Position numbers and translations under genes: made by a program
Notes under the pieces: model-generated
Seen by the model: only the letters and a program-made list of their open reading frames with translations
Told to the model about the DNA's origin: nothing
The model's database searches: none
In this document: positions 18,114 through 26,109 of the stretch, in pieces
Position numbering within the stretch: position 1 is the stretch's first letter
Layout: each line of letters begins with the position of its first letter
NCBI GenBank assembly: GCA_017960525.1
Contig: JAGCZA010000145.1
Coordinates: forward strand, 16,611 to 80,610
Source: Prevotella sp.
GTDB taxonomy: Bacteria > Bacteroidota > Bacteroidia > Bacteroidales > Bacteroidaceae
DNA length: 64,000 nt
Reading direction: 5' to 3'

Positions 18114-19583
18114 TCAGTTTCCCTTGGTCAGGTTGCGCTCTGCGTCGATGCGCAGGAAAATAAAGAGCAGCAGGGTGAAGCCCCACAACGACGAGCCGCC
18201 GTAGGAGAAAAACGGCAGGGGGATGCCGATGACGGGCGTCAGGCCCAGCACCATGCCCACATTGATGAACACGTGGATAAGGAAGATGCTCAACACGCAG
18301 TAGCCATAGACGCGCCCGAAGACGGAGGGTTGTCGTTCAGACAGGTGGATGAGCCTCAGTATGAGTGCCAAGAAGAGCAGCAGCACGCCGGCGGCTCCCA
18401 CAAAGCCCTCTTCTTCGCCCACGGTGCAGAAGATGAAGTCGGTGTCCTGCTCCGGCACGTATTTCAGTTTCGTCTGTGTGCCGTTGAGGAATCCCTTGCC
18501 CTCCAGTCCGCCGGAACCAATGGCGATCTCGCTCTGGTGCACGTTGTAGCCCACGCCCTTGGGGTCTTCCACCAGGCCCAGCAGCACGTTGATGCGCGTG
18601 CGCTGGTGCTTCTCAAGCAGGTTGTTGAGGGCATAGTCGGCAGTATTGTAGAAGGCCAGCGAGCCGATGGTAAAGGCCGCTATCCACCAGTAGTTGCGCA
18701 GCGTGGTGCCAAATCCCCGCAGCACCAGCCAGACAATGAGCACCACACACAACGACAACTGCACCCAAAAGAGGTCGAAGGGAATGACAAAGAGCGAGAA
18801 CAGCACGCACGCAAGGGTGATGGCAAGGGAAATGCCCATACACCACAGCGCCTCACGCCAGTTGCGGCAGTAGATGCCCACAAGCGCCGACGAGAACACC
18901 TGAATGAGCAACAGCACCACGAAAGGACCTATCTGCGTCGAATTGTTAAGCATCGTCGGCTCGGCGTAGCGTATGCCCACCACAAAGTAGACGACCATAG
19001 CCAGCCCCGTGAACAGCACGCTGCCCGTCATCCCTTCGCGGTAAAGCATCAGGAAGAAAGCCAGATAGACCAAGGCCGACCCCGTCTCACGCTGGAGGAC
19101 AATGCACACCATAGGCACAAAGATGATGGCGAGCGTCAGCAGGAAGTCCTTGTTGCGGTGGATGTCGTAGCCATATTTCCCCATAAACTTCGCCAAGGCT
19201 AAGGCGGTGGCAAACTTGGCAAACTCTGCCGGTTGCAGGCGCAGCGGCCCCAGCACCAGCCAGGAGTGGGAACCCTTGATGCTGTGTGGGTTGAAAATGG
19301 TGGCAAACAGCAGTAGCAGCAGCACCCCGTAGGTGACGAATGAGAAGGTCTCGTAGATGCGCTCGTCGAGTAGCAGCAGCACCAGAGCCAGCACCAGCGA
19401 CGTGCCTATCCACACGATCTGCATGCCAGAGCGCGAATCCAGCGACAACAGGTTTGTGTCGCCGTAGGTATAACTGGCACCGCAGACGCTCATCCAGCCG
19501 AAAATCAGGAGGGCCACGTAGATGAGGATGGTCCAATAGTCAAGCGACCGCAGTACGCCTTTCTCTTTATGGTCGTTGTGCAT
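18114..19583 (-). CDS. rodA: Rod-shape peptidoglycan polymerase RodA
   Basis: SEDS-family glycosyltransferase that polymerises lipid II during elongation. 489 aa, longer than the 370-420 aa of many RodA proteins, with extra hydrophobic helices in the middle (about 185-310). SEDS signatures include KGSHSWLVLGPLRLQPAEFAKFATALALA, QRETGSALVY, IAIGSGGLEGKGFLNGTQ, KYVPEQDTDFIFCTVGEEEGF and the end LTPVIGIPLPFFSYGGSSL. The cognate transpeptidase is not in the window, although mrdA-rodA pairs are common. hicAB lies upstream. Confidence 0.93.
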   Translation of the reverse strand: MHNDHKEKGVLRSLDYWTILIYVALLIFGWMSVCGASYTYGDTNLLSLDSRSGMQIVWIGTSLVLALVLLLLDERIYETFSFVTYGVLLLLLFATIFNPHSIKGSHSWLVLGPLRLQPAEFAKFATALALAKFMGKYGYDIHRNKDFLLTLAIIFVPMVCIVLQRETGSALVYLAFFLMLYREGMTGSVLFTGLAMVVYFVVGIRYAEPTMLNNSTQIGPFVVLLLIQVFSSALVGIYCRNWREALWCMGISLAITLACVLFSLFVIPFDLFWVQLSLCVVLIVWLVLRGFGTTLRNYWWIAAFTIGSLAFYNTADYALNNLLEKHQRTRINVLLGLVEDPKGVGYNVHQSEIAIGSGGLEGKGFLNGTQTKLKYVPEQDTDFIFCTVGEEEGFVGAAGVLLLFLALILRLIHLSERQPSVFGRVYGYCVLSIFLIHVFINVGMVLGLTPVIGIPLPFFSYGGSSLWGFTLLLFIFLRIDAERNLTKGN

Positions 19584-19602
19584 AGTGTCGGATGCAATAT
19601 AT

Positions 19603-19965
19603 TTAGGGAACTTCTGTTAATTCAACCGCTACCGCTTCCTCCACCTTTTCCTCCAATGCTTCCTTGATATAGGAATTGATGGAAACACCAGCCTGCATGG
19701 CAAGCATTGCTATCTGACGATGGATGGCAGGGGTAAGGCGCACGTTCAGCATACCGGTATAACTCTTGTCTGGTTCTATGCCCTCATCCTCGCAATAAGC
19801 CAGATAGTCGTCCACGGCCTCGTGGAAGGCTTCTGTCAGTTCCTTGACACTCTCGCCCTCGAAGTTCACCAGACCATTGATGCCCTCAACTTTCCCGAAA
19901 AACACCTGGTCTTTGTCGCTGTAGTTCACCGACCCCAAATAACCCTTGTAAGTCATTGTGTTCAT
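19603..19965 (-). CDS. hicB: HicB-family antitoxin
   Basis: 120 aa. N-terminal HicB fold about 5-75 (YKGYLGSVNYSDKDQVFFGKVEGINGLVNFEGESVKELTEAFHEAVDDYL) and a C-terminal ribbon-helix-helix about 82-110 (LNVRLTPAIHRQIAMLAMQAGVSINSYIKEAL). It would neutralise HicA and bind operator DNA. ATG 19965 has an AGGAGG site (19973-19978) at 7-nt spacing, which favours it over the GTG at 19971. The start lies 17 bp after the hicA stop; the order toxin-antitoxin is typical. Confidence 0.88.
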   Translation of the reverse strand: MNTMTYKGYLGSVNYSDKDQVFFGKVEGINGLVNFEGESVKELTEAFHEAVDDYLAYCEDEGIEPDKSYTGMLNVRLTPAIHRQIAMLAMQAGVSINSYIKEALEEKVEEAVAVELTEVP

Positions 19966-19982
19966 ATTCACTCCTCCTATAT

Positions 19983-20240
19983 TTATTTTATAAAACTTGC
20001 TTCGCGTAAGTCTTCCAGAACCTGCTTCATAGCATACTCCTTCACTATATTTCCTGGATGTGGCTTGTGCAACATAATAGGGCGTTTGTCACCGTTCTTG
20101 AAAATCAGTCGGGAACCCGATGTCCTTCCTTTATTGCCACGTTCGTAACCATAGCCCTCCAGCAACCGCTGCATCTTTTCAAACGTAAAGTCAGGAGGGA
20201 GTTTCAGAAACCTTTCACGAAGTTTTTCTCTTGTTCCCAT
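19983..20240 (-). CDS. hicA: HicA-family toxin (variant active site)
   Basis: 85 aa, a small basic protein with dsRBD-like fold, expected to be an mRNA interferase. The core reads EKMQRLLEGYGYERGNKGRTSGSRLIFKNG...RPIMLHKPHPGNIVKEYAMKQVL. In classical HicA the GSH motif carries the catalytic His; here the position reads GSR. Other His residues (LHKPHP) might substitute. This variant looks familiar from other Bacteroidota. A -7 box and an inverted repeat lie upstream. Confidence 0.85.
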   Translation of the reverse strand: MGTREKLRERFLKLPPDFTFEKMQRLLEGYGYERGNKGRTSGSRLIFKNGDKRPIMLHKPHPGNIVKEYAMKQVLEDLREASFIK

Positions 20241-20262
20241 TTGTATGATTGTTTTTCGCCTG

Positions 20263-20286
20263 CAAATGTAACTATAATTTAGTTAC
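20263..20286 (-). promoter_or_regulatory. hicAB promoter with candidate operator palindrome
   Basis: On the minus strand TACATTTG (20263-20270) is a good -7 box for hicA. It overlaps a perfect inverted repeat GTAACTA-TAATT-TAGTTAC (20268-20286). A ribbon-helix-helix antitoxin binding such a site would autoregulate the operon; this is inference from position and symmetry. Confidence 0.6.
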
Positions 20287-20351
20287 AATCCAAATCTTTA
20301 CCCGATTATTTGATTTATTTATGCAACCTTTATCAAATTTGCCTGAAAGAT

Positions 20352-20382
20352 TTTGCTGTTTGCAGAAATACTTGTAATTTTG
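20352..20382 (+). promoter_or_regulatory. glnN promoter (TTTG-19 nt-TAATTTTG)
   Basis: TTTG at 20352-20355 and TAATTTTG at 20375-20382 with 19 nt between them, a near-ideal Bacteroidota promoter. The ATG is at 20416, giving a leader of about 30 nt. Confidence 0.75.
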
Positions 20383-20415
20383 CAGCCCGTATGGAAAAGA
20401 CAACAAGCAAGGATA

Positions 20416-22644
20416 ATGGCAAACAATCTCAGATTTCAAGTTGTAGAGGAAGCGTTTAAGAAGCACGCCCTCGAAGTGGAGACGCCGTTGGAGTGCCCTT
20501 CGGAGTATTTCGGCAAGTATGTTTTCAATCGCCAGAAGATGTACAAGTATCTGCCCAGCGACGTGTATAACAAGTTCATCGACGTCATCGACAACGGTGC
20601 CCGGCTCGACCGCTCGATAGCCGACCCCGTGGCTGCCGGTATGAAGCAATGGGCACAGGAGATGGGCGCCACCCACTACACCCATTGGTTCCAGCCGCTG
20701 ACGGAGGGTACTGCCGAGAAGCACGACGCCTTCGTGGAGCACGATGGCAAGGGCGGTATGATAGAGAAGTTCTCGGGCAAACTGCTCGTTCAGCAGGAAC
20801 CCGACGCCTCCAGTTTCCCCAACGGCGGCATACGCAACACCTTCGAGGCCCGTGGCTACTCGGCCTGGGACCCCACCAGCCCTGTCTTCATCATCGACGA
20901 CACGCTCTGCATCCCCACCATATTTATTGCATATACGGGCGAGGCCCTCGACTACAAGGCTCCGCTGCTGCGTGCCCTCCACGCCGTGGACAAGGCTGCT
21001 ACCGAGGTATGCCAGTATTTCTACGACGACGTGAAGAAGGTGCAGGTGAACTTGGGATGGGAGCAGGAGTATTTCCTTGTCGATGAGGGCCTTTATTCCG
21101 CACGTCCCGACCTGATGCTCACAGGACGCACGCTGATGGGGCATGAGAGTGCCAAGAACCAGCAGATGGACGACCACTATTTCGGCACAATCCCCGACCG
21201 TGTGCAGGCTTTTATGAAGGACTTGGAGATTCAGGCCTTAGAGTTGGCCATCCCTTGCAAGACACGCCATAACGAGGTGGCTCCCAACCAGTTTGAACTG
21301 GCTCCTATCTTTGAGGAGTGCAACCTGGCCGTCGACCACAATATGCTGCTGATGTCGTTGATGAAGCGCGTGGCACGCAAGCACGGCTTCCGTGTGCTGC
21401 TCCACGAAAAGCCCTTTGCCGGCATCAATGGCAGCGGTAAGCACAACAACTGGAGCCTCTCCACCGACACGGGCGTGCTGCTCCACGCATTGGGGAAGAC
21501 ATCGGGTGTGAATGAGACGTTGCGCTTCGTCACCTTCATCGTGGAGACGCTGATGGCCGTCTATAAGCACAACGGACTGCTGAAGGCCTCGATTATGAGT
21601 GCCACCAACGCCCATCGTCTGGGCGGCAACGAGGCACCGCCAAGCATCATCAGTTCGTTCTTGGGGAAATACGTCTCAGAACTGCTTGACACCATCGAGC
21701 AAACGTCAAACCTCAAGACGCAGGCATCGAATCTGCAGAAGGAGATTGACATCCCGCAGATTCCCGACCTCATTGTCGACAATACCGACCGCAACCGCAC
21801 CTCGCCTTTTGCCTTCACCGGCAATCGCTTCGAGTTCCGTGCTCCCGGCAGTAGTGCCAACTGTGCCTCGGCCATGATTGCGCTCAATGCCGCTATGGCC
21901 GATGCCCTCTGTTCGTTCAAGCAGCGTGTCGACGCAAAGATGTCCGACTATGCCCAACGCCCTGAATACGCTTCCGGTACTGGCCATACGGCCAAGTTCC
22001 ACGCCATCGTCGACGTGCTCCGCGAGGACATCAAGACTTGCAAGCCCGTGCGCTTCGACGGTAACGGCTACAGCGACGAGTGGGTAAAGGAGGCTGCCCG
22101 ACGAGGCCTTGACGTTGAGAAGTCGTGCCCAGTCATCTTCGAGCATTACTTGGACGACAGTAGTGTGCAGATGTTTGAGCAGACGAAGGTGATGAACCGC
22201 AAGGAATTGGAGGCCCGCAACGAGGTGAAGTGGGAAATGTACGTGAAGACGGTGCAGATAGAGGCCCGCGTTCTGGGCGACCTGGCCATGAACCACATCA
22301 TTCCCGTGGCCACCCACTACCAGAGTCAACTCATCAAGAATGTGCAAGGCACCAAGAGCGTCTTTACCGAGGAAAAGGCCCTGCGCCTCTCGGCTCGCAA
22401 TATGAAACTCATCGAGGAGATTGCCGAGCGCACCGAGGCCATAGAAAGGCTGGTGGAGGAACTGACCGACGCCCGCCGTGTGGCCAACCGCATCGCCGAC
22501 GTTCACCAGCGTGCTATTGCCTATCACGACACCGTCTGCCCGCACATGGAGGCCATCAGAAAAGAGGCCGACCACCTGGAAATGATTGTGGAGGACGGCC
22601 TCTGGACCTTGCCCAAATATCGGGAACTGCTCTTTATTCGCTAA
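20416..22644 (+). CDS. glnN: Glutamine synthetase type III
   Basis: ATP-dependent ligation of ammonia to glutamate; GSIII is the large dodecameric form typical of Bacteroidota. 742 aa, slightly above the usual about 730. Motifs include WEQEYFLVDEG, HNEVAPNQFELAP, NGSGKHNNWSLSTD and NTDRNRTSPFAFTGNRFEFRAPGSS. The linker about residues 430-443 (QTSNLKTQASNLQK) differs from the rest and looks repeat-derived. ATG 20416 was chosen since an upstream ATG lies inside the promoter. It converges on iorA with only 2 bp between stop codons. Confidence 0.95.
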   Translation: MANNLRFQVVEEAFKKHALEVETPLECPSEYFGKYVFNRQKMYKYLPSDVYNKFIDVIDNGARLDRSIADPVAAGMKQWAQEMGATHYTHWFQPLTEGTAEKHDAFVEHDGKGGMIEKFSGKLLVQQEPDASSFPNGGIRNTFEARGYSAWDPTSPVFIIDDTLCIPTIFIAYTGEALDYKAPLLRALHAVDKAATEVCQYFYDDVKKVQVNLGWEQEYFLVDEGLYSARPDLMLTGRTLMGHESAKNQQMDDHYFGTIPDRVQAFMKDLEIQALELAIPCKTRHNEVAPNQFELAPIFEECNLAVDHNMLLMSLMKRVARKHGFRVLLHEKPFAGINGSGKHNNWSLSTDTGVLLHALGKTSGVNETLRFVTFIVETLMAVYKHNGLLKASIMSATNAHRLGGNEAPPSIISSFLGKYVSELLDTIEQTSNLKTQASNLQKEIDIPQIPDLIVDNTDRNRTSPFAFTGNRFEFRAPGSSANCASAMIALNAAMADALCSFKQRVDAKMSDYAQRPEYASGTGHTAKFHAIVDVLREDIKTCKPVRFDGNGYSDEWVKEAARRGLDVEKSCPVIFEHYLDDSSVQMFEQTKVMNRKELEARNEVKWEMYVKTVQIEARVLGDLAMNHIIPVATHYQSQLIKNVQGTKSVFTEEKALRLSARNMKLIEEIAERTEAIERLVEELTDARRVANRIADVHQRAIAYHDTVCPHMEAIRKEADHLEMIVEDGLWTLPKYRELLFIR

Positions 22645-22646
22645 TC

Positions 22647-24248
22647 TTATTTCTTCTTCTGCTGCTTCAAGTGGCGCTGGAGCGTCTGCATACATTCCCG
22701 TCGGGGAATGATAACGCTTGTGCCGTGGTAGTTCAACTCGTCGCGGATGACCTGGGTAATCTCCGGCATATTCTTTGGCAGGGGCACCACCACACGCAGA
22801 TGCTCGTCGCTTAGACCCAGACCTCGGCAGATGGCCTCGAACTTGTTGGTGCCGGCAGAATCCTGTCCGCCCGTCATACCCGTTGTCAGGTTGTCGCTGA
22901 TGATGACGGTAATATCGGCATTCTCGTTGATGGCATCGAGCAGGCCGGTCATACCGCTATGGGTGAATGTTGAGTCGCCGATGACGGCTACTGATGGCCA
23001 TTGTCCGGCATCGGCAGCGCCCTTGGCCATTGTGATGCTCGCACCCATGTCCACACACGAATGGATGGCGCGGAAAGGTGGCAGGAATCCCAGCGTATAA
23101 CAACCGATGTCGCCAAAGACACGCGGGTTTTCGTACTCCTTCAGCACCTCGTTCAGGGCAGCATATACATCGCGGTGGCCACAGCCCTGACAGAGTGCGG
23201 GCGGGCGCGGAGCCACGTCGGCACAGGGGTCGAAGCATTCGCCGACCTCCATACCAAAGGCTTTCTTCACCACGTCAGGATTCAACTCGCCCGTGCGGGG
23301 CAGCGTACCGTCGAGTTTGCCCAGCACATTGGGCATTTCGGCCACACCACGCACAATGTCCTCGATGAAGGGCTGGCCCTCCTCGACGATGAGCACACGC
23401 TTGCACTCGCCGAGCATACGGCGCACCAGTTTCTTGGGCAGCGGGTACTGCGAAATCTTCAGGACGGGGAACGGGCATCCGTCTGGGAAGCACTCCATCA
23501 CGTAGTTGAAACCGATTCCGCTGGCAATGACGCCGAGGGAACGGTCTTGGCCCTCCATATATATATTATAGGTGGAGTTGGCGGCAGCATCTTCCAAGGC
23601 GGCTTGCTGCTTGGTCACGACTTCGTTGCGACGACGGGCGTTGGCGGGCAGCAGCACCCAGTTCTTGGCTTCGGCATCGTAGTTCAGCCCGTTTTGCTGG
23701 CGCGGCTCCGTCTTCACTTCGACCACGGCACGACTATGAGCCATACGGGTGGTGACGCGCAAGAGCACGGGGAGTTTCTGCTGCTCAGAGAAGTCGAAGG
23801 CCGTCTGCATCATGTCGTAAGCCTCTTGCTGGCTGGACGGCTCGAAGGTGGGAATCATGGCAAACTTGCCGTAGAAGCGGGAGTCCTGCTCGTCCTGAGA
23901 GGAGTGCATAGACGGGTCGTCGGCAGCCAGCACCACCACGCCGCCATTGACGCCTGTCATACCGCTGTTTACGAAGGGGTCGGCACAGACGTTCATACCC
24001 ACGTGCTTCATGCACACCAGGGCACGCTTGCCCATAAACGACATACCCAGGGCTTCTTCCATAGCCGTCTTCTCGTTGGTGCTCCAGCGGCTGTGGATGT
24101 CGCGCTCGGCGGCCAGAGGGTTGCCCTGAATGAACTCGGTAATCTCGGTCGACGGGGTGCCGGGATAGGCATAGACGCCGGAAAGGCCGGCATGGATGGC
24201 TCCCAAGGCAATGGCCTCGTCGCCCAACAGTAGTTTCTTTTCTGTCAT
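22647..24248 (-). CDS. iorA: Indolepyruvate ferredoxin oxidoreductase, alpha subunit
   Basis: Catalyses CoA-dependent oxidative decarboxylation of aryl pyruvates, linking aromatic amino acid degradation to ferredoxin. 533 aa: N-terminal pyrimidine domain (LLLGDEAIALGAIHAGLSGVYAYPGTPSTEI), DDPSMHSSQDEQDSR, and a C-terminal TPP-binding domain (ALCQGCGHRDVYAAL, GDIGCYTLG, VAVIGDSTFTHSGMTGL, ISDNLTTGMTGGQ). The 4Fe-4S ferredoxin tail found in archaeal IorA is absent. The beta subunit gene iorB, usually adjacent, is not here: recQ lies upstream and glnN is convergent. Confidence 0.9.
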   Translation of the reverse strand: MTEKKLLLGDEAIALGAIHAGLSGVYAYPGTPSTEITEFIQGNPLAAERDIHSRWSTNEKTAMEEALGMSFMGKRALVCMKHVGMNVCADPFVNSGMTGVNGGVVVLAADDPSMHSSQDEQDSRFYGKFAMIPTFEPSSQQEAYDMMQTAFDFSEQQKLPVLLRVTTRMAHSRAVVEVKTEPRQQNGLNYDAEAKNWVLLPANARRRNEVVTKQQAALEDAAANSTYNIYMEGQDRSLGVIASGIGFNYVMECFPDGCPFPVLKISQYPLPKKLVRRMLGECKRVLIVEEGQPFIEDIVRGVAEMPNVLGKLDGTLPRTGELNPDVVKKAFGMEVGECFDPCADVAPRPPALCQGCGHRDVYAALNEVLKEYENPRVFGDIGCYTLGFLPPFRAIHSCVDMGASITMAKGAADAGQWPSVAVIGDSTFTHSGMTGLLDAINENADITVIISDNLTTGMTGGQDSAGTNKFEAICRGLGLSDEHLRVVVPLPKNMPEITQVIRDELNYHGTSVIIPRRECMQTLQRHLKQQKKK

Positions 24249-24278
24249 AATTGTCTCTTGGTTTTGTTTTTATTTTGT

Positions 24279-26105
24279 TTATGTGAACTTCTGGATAAGG
24301 GCCACAAAGCGTGCCCCGTATTTCTTGCACTTGTATTCGCCCACGCCCGACACGTTGGAAAACTGTTCGGTAGTGACGGGCTTGAAGGCAGCCATAGCGT
24401 GGAGCACCTTGTCGCTGAAGACGATGTAGGGCGGGAAGCCTTCTTCTTTGGCACACGTCTGGCGCAACTGGCGCAAGGCCTCGAAGAGTTTCTCGTCCTC
24501 TAGAGGTGAGGGGATAGGGTAAGGGGTGTTTACCGGGATGTGCAGTTGTAACTTGGGCTTCGGCTTGCGCGGAGCCTCCTTGACACTACGGTCGGGCACA
24601 CTCAACTGGATGGTTCTGTGGCCGAAGAGCACCTCCTCCCCCAGCGGCGTAATCTTGGCACGGTTCCCCTCATCGTAGGCAATCTCGATGAGACCCATCT
24701 GCAACATCTGCAACAAGTAGTCCTGCCAGTCGTTGGGGGTGATGTCGTTCCCCACGCCGAATGTCTTCAACTGGTTGTAGCCCCGGCGTTTCACTTCCGG
24801 CGACATAATGCCCTTGACAATCTCGATGGTGGTTGAAATGCGTATCTGTTCGCCCGTGCGGCGCATAGCGCTAAGGGCCATCTGGCAGAGGCGTGTGCCG
24901 TCGAAGCGTTGTGGCGGATTCTGACACACGTCGCAGTTGCCGCAATCGTGGTCAGATTGTTCACCGAAATAGTTGAGCAGGATGCGCCGACGGCAGACGC
25001 TCGACTCAGCATATTCCCGCATGCGGCGCAACTTCTCCATATTCACCTCTTTCTGGCCGCTCTGCTTGGCAAACTCAGAAAGTTGAACGATGTCTTGCAG
25101 CGAGTAGAAGAGCACGGTGTCGGCGGGGGCACCGTCGCGCCCGGCACGCCCTATCTCCTGGTAGAAACTCTCAATGCTCTTGGGCATATTGTAGTGGATG
25201 ACCCAGCGCACGTTGCTCTTGTCGATGCCCATACCGAAGGCCACGGTGGCACACATCACCTGCACTTGGTCCTGCTTGAACTGTTCTTGTGTCTGGCTGC
25301 GTTCCCAGGCCGACAAGGCGGCGTGGTAAGGCAAGGCCTTGATGCCCGCACGGCGAAGGTCTTCGGCCACGTCCTCAGTGGACTTTCTGCTCAGGCAGTA
25401 GACGATGCCAGTATCGAGGGGGCGTGCCTTGATGAAGTTGGTGATGAAGGTCAACTTCTCCTTTGACCTGTACCCGCGCTTCACCGAAAGGCTCAGGTTC
25501 GGGCGGTCGAAACTGGAAATAAATTCCCTGAATGACGGTTGCCCGTCCAGGTGCAATTGCCGCACAATGTCGTTGCGTGTAATCTTGTCGGCGGTGGCGG
25601 TCAGCGCCATTATGGGCACCTTTGGGAAACGCTCGCGCAGCACGCCCAATTGGGTGTACTCAGGGCGGAAATCGTGCCCCCATTGGCTGATGCAATGGGC
25701 CTCGTCGATGGCGAAAAGCGAAATGCTGATGCCTTGTAGCAGATAATCCATTTCGGCCAGTAACTTCTCGGGAGAGATGTAGAGCAGTTTCAGTTCGCCC
25801 GATGCACACCAACGGCGAATCACCGTGTCCTGCGTCAAGTCGTTGTTCGAGTTGAGGGCTTCGGCAGCAATGCCATTGGCCCGCAGCGTTTCCACCTGGT
25901 CCTTCATCAGACTGATGAGGGGCGAGACAACAATGGCCGTGCCGTTCATCGCCAATGCGGGAATCTGGTAGCAAAGGCTCTTCCCGCCACCGGTGGGCAT
26001 CAGCACCAGGGCGTCGCCACCACTCATCACGTGGCGGATGATGGCCTCCTGGTTGGGGCGGAAGGTGTCGTAACCGTAATAACGTTTCAGCAGTTGGTGA
26101 ATCAT
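24279..26105 (-). CDS. recQ: ATP-dependent DNA helicase RecQ
   Basis: 3'-5' helicase for recombination and repair. 608 aa: helicase core with MPTGGGKSLCYQIPAL (Walker A) and DEAHCISQWGHDFRPEY (motif II). QEIGRAGRDG is motif VI, and the zinc-binding Cys cluster is CRRRILLNYFGEQSDHDCGNCDVC. A winged helix lies about 400-500 and an HRDC domain about 535-608 (LFEALRQLRQTCAKEEGFPPYIVFSDK...FSNVSGVGEYK). The linker just before HRDC (NTPYPIPSPLEDEK) is probably repeat-derived. It is 4 bp from pepC and 30 bp from iorA. Confidence 0.95.
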   Translation of the reverse strand: MIHQLLKRYYGYDTFRPNQEAIIRHVMSGGDALVLMPTGGGKSLCYQIPALAMNGTAIVVSPLISLMKDQVETLRANGIAAEALNSNNDLTQDTVIRRWCASGELKLLYISPEKLLAEMDYLLQGISISLFAIDEAHCISQWGHDFRPEYTQLGVLRERFPKVPIMALTATADKITRNDIVRQLHLDGQPSFREFISSFDRPNLSLSVKRGYRSKEKLTFITNFIKARPLDTGIVYCLSRKSTEDVAEDLRRAGIKALPYHAALSAWERSQTQEQFKQDQVQVMCATVAFGMGIDKSNVRWVIHYNMPKSIESFYQEIGRAGRDGAPADTVLFYSLQDIVQLSEFAKQSGQKEVNMEKLRRMREYAESSVCRRRILLNYFGEQSDHDCGNCDVCQNPPQRFDGTRLCQMALSAMRRTGEQIRISTTIEIVKGIMSPEVKRRGYNQLKTFGVGNDITPNDWQDYLLQMLQMGLIEIAYDEGNRAKITPLGEEVLFGHRTIQLSVPDRSVKEAPRKPKPKLQLHIPVNTPYPIPSPLEDEKLFEALRQLRQTCAKEEGFPPYIVFSDKVLHAMAAFKPVTTEQFSNVSGVGEYKCKKYGARFVALIQKFT

Positions 26106-26109
26106 CGTA

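Noticed and set aside
18105-19202. 365-aa plus-strand frame opposite rodA
   Set aside because: His/Gln-rich antisense shadow of rodA, whose SEDS motifs are clear.
23001-24233. 410-aa plus-strand frame opposite iorA
   Set aside because: Shadow of iorA; similar frames lie opposite recQ, pepC, ribBA and glnN and show no domain.
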